This document shows, in pieces, positions 6,085-9,897 of a stretch of 9,897 nucleotides of DNA. A program made the translations under genes and the position numbers. The stretch lies in contig JAVBNC010000071.1 in assembly GCA_031551765.1 (NCBI GenBank), positions 1 to 9,897 on the forward strand, given 5' to 3'. The stretch comes from JAVBNC01 sp031551765. Lineage in GTDB: Bacteria > Desulfobacterota > Desulfovibrionia > Desulfovibrionales > Desulfovibrionaceae. How positions within the stretch are numbered: the stretch's first letter is position 1; each line of letters starts with the position of its first letter. The notes below the pieces were generated by a model. It saw nothing but the letters and a program-made list of their open reading frames with translations. It searched no databases and was not told where the DNA came from.

Positions 6085-7209
6085 TTAAGCGGGCACCAGG
6101 TCGATAACCACCACTTCCGGCGGCGTCCAGAGGCGCATGGGCGGCCCCCAGTATCCCACGCCGTTGCTGAGGTAGAGAAGGCCCGTCCCCATGGGGCCGC
6201 TGAGCGTGTTCAACCCCTGGGCGAATTTGTGGACGCGGCGGACCAGGTATCGGGCCGGCCAGATCTGCCCGCCGTGGGTATGGCCGGAGAGCTGCAGGTC
6301 AAAAAGCCCCGCGCCTTCTTCAGATCCCAGAGGACGGTGCTGCAGCAGCAGGGTAAAACGGCTCCTGTCCGCGCTTTGCAGCAGAGGCAGAGAGGAGGTG
6401 TTGGCCGCCTGCCTGCCGCCAAAGGCCGGGTCGTCCACACCGACAATGGTAATGCCCCCAGCTTGCGCCGCTTCGCCGCGCAGCACGCGGAAGCCCGCCG
6501 CCCGGATGAAGCGCAGGGAATTTTGTTCCCCCCGGTAGGCTTCGTGGTTGCCCAGCACCGCGAACTTGCCGTAGCGGGCGGGCACGGAGCGCAACAGCTC
6601 TTCTTCCTGGTGGCGGCCGTTCATGTTCGCGTCCACCAGGTCGCCCAGCATCAGGAACAGGTCCGGGTTTTCCTTGCGCGCCAGCTCGGTTATGGCCCGC
6701 ACCTGCCGCGCGCCCACGGTGGGGCCGATATGCACGTCGCTGACAGCCACCAGGCGCAGGCGTGTTGCCCTGGCGGGCAGCTTGGCCGTGGGCAGGGTAA
6801 GCCGTACGACTCGCGGGGTGTGGGCTTCATACAGCGCGTAGGCGGCCAGGCCCAGAATGAGGCACAAGAGCAGCGGCACGGAGCGTTGCAGCCGGAAAAA
6901 ACGCGCCAGATCCGTGCCCGCGGCCCAGTCCGCCAGGCGCAGGGTCAGCAGGCCCGCGTCCAGCAGCAGGAACCAGGTGACCGCGATGAGCATGAGGCCC
7001 ATCCAGATAAAAGAGAACCAGGACACGGCTTCCATGACCGGCCCCTGGGGCTGCTGGCGGCGGAGAAAGCCCAGGGTGATCATGGCCAGGAAAAAGAGCA
7101 ACACCGGAACCTGCCACAGGCCGGGCCCGAAGGCCGCGCGCAGGCGCCAGAAAATATAGGCGTGGATGGCCGTGTAAATGGTGGTGACAATGGTGAAAAA
7201 GGTGAGCAT
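6085..7209 (-). CDS. Membrane-anchored metallophosphoesterase (374 aa)
   Basis: This is a calcineurin-like, two-metal phosphoesterase of the YaeI/YkuE type; the substrate is unknown. Relatives act on membrane-linked phosphate esters or cyclic nucleotides. Residues 1-128 hold about four transmembrane helices (about 2-22, 33-50, 64-88, 110-128). The catalytic domain (about 150-374) carries every metal-ligand motif: SDVHIG (Asp158, His160), GDLVD (Asp190), GNHE (Asn221, His222), LQHRP (His291) and SGHTHGGQ (His310, His312). ATG 7209 has AAAGG about 6 nt upstream. It starts 57 bp after metQ in the same direction and may be read through from the metNIQ transcript, but nothing links it functionally to methionine uptake. 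Confidence in the family is high, in the substrate nil. Confidence 0.92.
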   Translation of the reverse strand: MLTFFTIVTTIYTAIHAYIFWRLRAAFGPGLWQVPVLLFFLAMITLGFLRRQQPQGPVMEAVSWFSFIWMGLMLIAVTWFLLLDAGLLTLRLADWAAGTDLARFFRLQRSVPLLLCLILGLAAYALYEAHTPRVVRLTLPTAKLPARATRLRLVAVSDVHIGPTVGARQVRAITELARKENPDLFLMLGDLVDANMNGRHQEEELLRSVPARYGKFAVLGNHEAYRGEQNSLRFIRAAGFRVLRGEAAQAGGITIVGVDDPAFGGRQAANTSSLPLLQSADRSRFTLLLQHRPLGSEEGAGLFDLQLSGHTHGGQIWPARYLVRRVHKFAQGLNTLSGPMGTGLLYLSNGVGYWGPPMRLWTPPEVVVIDLVPA

Positions 7210-7223
7210 GACGCCTTTCGGGT

Positions 7224-7247
7224 GCGGCCCGCCTCATGACGGGCCGC
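7224..7247. repeat. GC-rich hairpin between metQ and the phosphoesterase
   Basis: GCGGCCCG (7224-7231) pairs perfectly with CGGGCCGC (7240-7247) around an 8-nt loop, beginning 20 nt past the metQ stop. No T-run follows on the minus strand (GCACCCGAAAGG), so it more likely attenuates or stabilises the metQ 3' end than fully terminates. Confidence 0.55.
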
Positions 7248-7266
7248 GCGGGGTATGGGACAAGGA

Positions 7267-8049
7267 CTAAAACGCGGGCACAATGCCTTTGGGCACCAGG
7301 TCCTTTTCAATATACGCCTTTACTTCCGGGGACTGGACGGCCTTGATCAGGGCCAGGATGGCCGGCTTGCTCACGTCGTCCTTGCGCACCACCAGCACGT
7401 TTGCATAGGGCGAGTCCTTGCCTTCAATAATAATGGCGTCTTTGGCAGGCACAAGCTTGGCCGCCGCCGCAAAGTTAGTGTTGATGACGGAAGCCGCCAC
7501 GTCCTGCAAGGTTCGGGGCAACTGGGCCGCTTCCAGTTCCATGAAGCGGATGCCCTTGGGGTTGGCGGTAATATCGCGCACCGTGACCAGTTCGCCGTGC
7601 TTTACGCTGATAAGCTTATGCGCCTCCAAAAGGCGCAGGGCTCTGGCCTCGTTGGTGGGGTCGTTGGGCACGGCCACCCGGTCGCCGCTTTTCAGCTCAT
7701 CCAGGTTTTTGATCTTTTTGGAGTAAAGGCCCAGCGGCTCAATGTGGACTTTCGCCACCCAGGCCAGGTTCAGGCCCTTTTCCTTGTTCATGTTCTCAAG
7801 ATAGGGGACGTGTTGGAAAAAATTGGCGTCCAAAGCCTTGGAGGCCAGGGCCATGTTGGGCTGCACGTAGTCCGTGAATTCCTTGATTTCCAGGGTGTAG
7901 CCCTCTTTGGCCAGCAGCCCCTTGGCTATGAGCATGATGTCCTTGTGCGGGAAGGGCGTGACGCCGACCACGATTTTCCCGCCTTCCGCCGCCAGGGCGG
8001 GCAAGGCAAGGCAGAACACAAGGCCGAGCAGTAAGATCAGGCGTTTCAT
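7267..8049 (-). CDS. metQ: Methionine ABC transporter, substrate-binding protein (260 aa)
   Basis: This periplasmic NlpA/MetQ-family receptor delivers D/L-methionine to MetNI. It is identified by the hydrophobic signal peptide (1-20), KIVVGVTPFPHKDIM (25-39), FTDYVQPN (58-65), NFFQHVPYL (77-85), the hallmark NDPTNEARALRLL (129-141) and the ligand-contacting VINTNFA (188-194). The length is typical. Unlike E. coli MetQ it shows no lipobox: the only N-terminal cysteine (Cys13) sits inside the hydrophobic core after LVF, and ALA-AE at 18-22 looks like an ordinary signal peptidase I site. The mature protein is probably soluble rather than lipidated. ATG 8049 has GGAGGG about 7 nt upstream. It follows metI by 18 bp and is the third gene of the operon. 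Confidence 0.94.
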   Translation of the reverse strand: MKRLILLLGLVFCLALPALAAEGGKIVVGVTPFPHKDIMLIAKGLLAKEGYTLEIKEFTDYVQPNMALASKALDANFFQHVPYLENMNKEKGLNLAWVAKVHIEPLGLYSKKIKNLDELKSGDRVAVPNDPTNEARALRLLEAHKLISVKHGELVTVRDITANPKGIRFMELEAAQLPRTLQDVAASVINTNFAAAAKLVPAKDAIIIEGKDSPYANVLVVRKDDVSKPAILALIKAVQSPEVKAYIEKDLVPKGIVPAF

Positions 8050-8067
8050 AAAGTAACCCTCCGCGCG

Positions 8068-8706
8068 TCAGCGCAGTTTTTTATACAGCCAGTTGCCGCC
8101 GGACTGGATGATCTGGACAATGACGATCAGAATGCCCACGGCGTAGAGCATGGCTTCGGTCTCAAAACGCAGGTAGCCGTAATTGTAGGCCAGCGCGCCC
8201 AGCCCGCCGCCGCCTATGGCCCCGGCCATGGCGGAATAGCCCAGCAGCGCGATGACCAGCACCGCGATGTTCAGTACGATGGACGGCAGGGCCTCTTTCA
8301 GCAGCACCCGGAAAATGATCTGCATGTCACTGGCCCCGAAGGAGCGCGCGGCTTCCACCACGCCCTTGTCCACTTCCAAGAGGCTCCCTTCCAGGAGGCG
8401 CGCGGTAAAGGGCGCGGCGGCTATGGTCAGCGGCACCATGGCGGCCGTGCTGCCAATGGCCATGCCCGCCACCAGGCGCGTAAAGGGAATGAGCGCGATC
8501 ATCAAAATCATGAACGGAAAGGAGCGCAGCAAATTCACGGCCGCGTCCAGCACCGCGTAGACCTTGAGATTGGGCCGCAGACCGTGCGGACCGGTCAGAA
8601 TCATGGGAATGGTCAGGGCAAAGCCCAGGACCACGGAAAAGAAGCTGGACACGGCCACCATGTACAGGGTTTCCAGCAGGGCTTCCAATAGTTCCGCGCC
8701 GCTCAT
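8068..8706 (-). CDS. metI: Methionine ABC transporter, permease (212 aa)
   Basis: This inner-membrane channel subunit works as a dimer with MetN to import methionine. It has about five transmembrane helices (about 12-36, 50-75, 82-103, 142-170, 185-205). The cytoplasmic EAA coupling loop, VEAARSFGASDMQIIF (117-132), contacts the ATPase. Hallmarks of MetI are LLRSFPFMILMI (59-70) and AGAIGGGGLGALA (161-173). The length is slightly below E. coli MetI (217 aa). The start codon overlaps the metN stop as ATGA (8706-8703), indicating translational coupling. No independent strong ribosome-binding site is needed. Confidence 0.95.
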   Translation of the reverse strand: MSGAELLEALLETLYMVAVSSFFSVVLGFALTIPMILTGPHGLRPNLKVYAVLDAAVNLLRSFPFMILMIALIPFTRLVAGMAIGSTAAMVPLTIAAAPFTARLLEGSLLEVDKGVVEAARSFGASDMQIIFRVLLKEALPSIVLNIAVLVIALLGYSAMAGAIGGGGLGALAYNYGYLRFETEAMLYAVGILIVIVQIIQSGGNWLYKKLR

Positions 8707-9698
8707 GCTTCGTTCTCCCGGTCGGAGGAATCGGGCCCCTGGGAAAGAACTTCCCAGTACAGTTTTTTGCGGCGCAAATAGTCAAGCACCGCAGGCAGTT
8801 GCTCTTCCCCCACGTTGATGATCAGAAAGCCGAGCACGTCGTCCAAGTAGCGCTCCAGACGGCCGCCCACAATGGAAAAGCTGATATCCAGCTCCCGGGC
8901 CATGGTGGTGATGACGGCCTGCTGGGAAATTTCGCGCGGGAACATCAGCCGGATATTGACGCCGGAAGGGATGAGCGTGAACTCGTCCTCCACGAACTTT
9001 TTCAAATTCTCCGTGGGGGAGAGGAACAGCTCTTCCGTCACGCCCAGGCATTGGGTGACCCCGCCTTCCAGAAGCAGCAGGCGGTGGCAGACCCGTTTGA
9101 CCACTTCCATCTGGTGCGTCACCAGCACAATGGTCAGGCCGAGGCGCTGGTTGATATTCTGCAGCAAATCCAGAATCGCGATGGTGGTCTTGGGGTCCAG
9201 CGCGGAAGTGGCTTCGTCGCAGAGCAAAATTTTAGGGTTGAGGGCCAGGGCCCTGGCTATGCCCACCCGCTGTTTCTGCCCGCCGGAAAGGCTCTGGATG
9301 CGGTCGTTGCGCCTGTCCGCCAAGCCCACCAGTTCCAGCAGTTCCATGACCCGGCCGTCTGTCTCGGCTTTGGCCGCGCCCCAGATTTCCAGGGGAAAAG
9401 CCACGTTTTCATACACCGTCTTGCGGGCCATGAGGTTGAAGTTCTGGAAAATCATGCCCATGTCGCGGCGCAGTTCTTTCAGGCCGTTTTCGTCCAGGTC
9501 GCGCACTTCCTTGCCCATGACCGTGAGGCTGCCGCTCTGGTAGCCTTCCAGCCCGTTCAGGCAGCGCAACAGCGTGGACTTGCCCGCCCCGGAATGCCCC
9601 ACCACGCCGAAAATCTCCCCGGCCTCCACGGACAGGGAGATATCTGACAGCACGGCGGTTTCGCCGTAGCGTTTATGCAGGTTTTGGATGCGGATCAT
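8703..9698 (-). CDS. metN: Methionine ABC transporter, ATP-binding protein with NIL domain (331 aa)
   Basis: This is the cytoplasmic ATPase that powers methionine import. The nucleotide-binding domain (1 to about 225) shows Walker A GHSGAGKST (34-42), Q-loop Gln85, signature LSGGQKQR (137-144), Walker B ILLCDEA (157-163) and H-loop His195 (VTHQM). A C-terminal NIL/ACT-like domain (about 246-316), which binds methionine and inhibits the transporter when internal methionine is high, identifies it as MetN rather than another importer ATPase. ATG 9698 gives the standard family N-terminus (MIRIQNLHKRYGE). A start 25 codons upstream (9773) would add non-homologous residues. The ribosome-binding site is poor: GAGG lies 14 nt away across a C-rich stretch. 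It is the first gene of metNIQ. No S-box riboswitch or MetJ-like box is visible upstream. Confidence 0.95.
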   Translation of the reverse strand: MIRIQNLHKRYGETAVLSDISLSVEAGEIFGVVGHSGAGKSTLLRCLNGLEGYQSGSLTVMGKEVRDLDENGLKELRRDMGMIFQNFNLMARKTVYENVAFPLEIWGAAKAETDGRVMELLELVGLADRRNDRIQSLSGGQKQRVGIARALALNPKILLCDEATSALDPKTTIAILDLLQNINQRLGLTIVLVTHQMEVVKRVCHRLLLLEGGVTQCLGVTEELFLSPTENLKKFVEDEFTLIPSGVNIRLMFPREISQQAVITTMARELDISFSIVGGRLERYLDDVLGFLIINVGEEQLPAVLDYLRRKKLYWEVLSQGPDSSDRENEA

Positions 9699-9764
9699 AG
9701 GGGGGCAGGGTGCCTCATATTTATTGGATGCGCAAGGGGGGAGAAATAGTTGTCGAAGCCATCT

Positions 9765-9865
9765 GGAGGGCATGCCTCCGGCGGCCAGAGAGGGCTCTGC
9801 CCTCTCTGGACTCCCCCGCCAAGGGGCGCGCCCCGTGGAGCCCCTTCAGGGTGGGGGCGGGAGTA
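9765..9865. repeat. GC-rich palindrome cluster upstream of metN
   Basis: This non-coding stretch holds several inverted repeats in a row. GGAGG/CCTCC spans 9765-9779. A perfect 11-bp stem with a 3-nt loop lies at 9785-9809 (CCAGAGAGGGC-TCT-GCCCTCTCTGG). The 12-bp palindrome GGGGCGCGCCCC is at 9823-9834. A GCCCC/GGGGC pair lies around 9840-9860. Together they look like a REP-type interspersed repeat common in intergenic DNA of this kind of genome. They lie 67-167 bp before the metN start and may also fold in its leader. The remainder of 9699-9897 has no convincing gene or promoter, only an AT patch at about 9716-9726. Confidence 0.5.
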
Positions 9866-9897
9866 TCGTCGTTTACTACACGTCATCCCGAGCGCAG

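Noticed and set aside
9699..9773. metN start at 9773 giving 25 extra residues
   Set aside because: The extra residues do not fit the family N-terminus, and the purine-rich GGAGG lies only one base from that ATG, too close to serve as a ribosome-binding site.
9695..9886. Minus-strand 63-aa ORF upstream of metN
   Set aside because: It is a translation of the GC-rich palindromes, rich in Pro and Gly, overlaps the metN start, and has no supporting signals.
9699..9897. S-box (SAM) riboswitch or MetJ-type operator for metNIQ
   Set aside because: I looked for the conserved S-box core and for AGACGTCT-like boxes and found neither.

Overview
The window looks like a piece of a GC-rich, motile, Gram-negative chromosome, most likely from the Desulfovibrionaceae (Desulfovibrio-like). 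The assignment rests on gene content and overall feel: an ADP-forming acyl-CoA synthetase paired with a stand-alone BioD-like/DRTGG protein, a short flagellin behind a sigma-54 promoter, and GC-rich palindromic intergenic repeats. I could not run a database search. No tRNA, rRNA, CRISPR array, prophage or transposase gene is visible.

Layout. Positions 1-173 are AT-rich and low in complexity, with a run of 15 T and a run of 22 C; a possible 42-codon ORF on the minus strand crosses both. At 174-530 (-) lies a small conserved-looking protein that may have an Sm-like fold. A strong hairpin at 604-638 separates it from a two-gene minus-strand operon: an acyl-CoA synthetase (NDP-forming) fusion (1751-3874), followed 37 bp later by a BioD-like/DRTGG protein (649-1713). 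The family relationships point to acetyl-CoA/acetate energy metabolism or its sensing. The ATP-grasp half of the synthetase lacks key residues, so its activity is uncertain. Divergent from this operon, with only 26 bp between the start codons, is rnc (3901-4608, +). It ends at a clear hairpin terminator facing the flagellin gene.

The flagellin gene (4721-5611, -) has a textbook sigma-54 promoter 38 bp upstream of its start codon, and a likely terminator further upstream insulates it from read-through. The roughly 470-bp gap 5612-6084 also holds several hairpins and a candidate repeat element of about 145 bp (5917-6061) with near-26-bp terminal inverted repeats.

The right third is a minus-strand cluster: metN-metI-metQ (9698 down to 7267), a complete D/L-methionine ABC importer, followed 57 bp later by a membrane-anchored metallophosphoesterase (6085-7209). 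Upstream of metN (9699-9897) there is a cluster of GC-rich palindromes resembling interspersed intergenic repeats and no convincing gene.

Most of the window is ordinary core genome. The points worth a second look are the homopolymer locus at the left edge, the degenerate ATP-grasp domain, the structured element between flagellin and the phosphoesterase, and the absence of a lipobox in MetQ.
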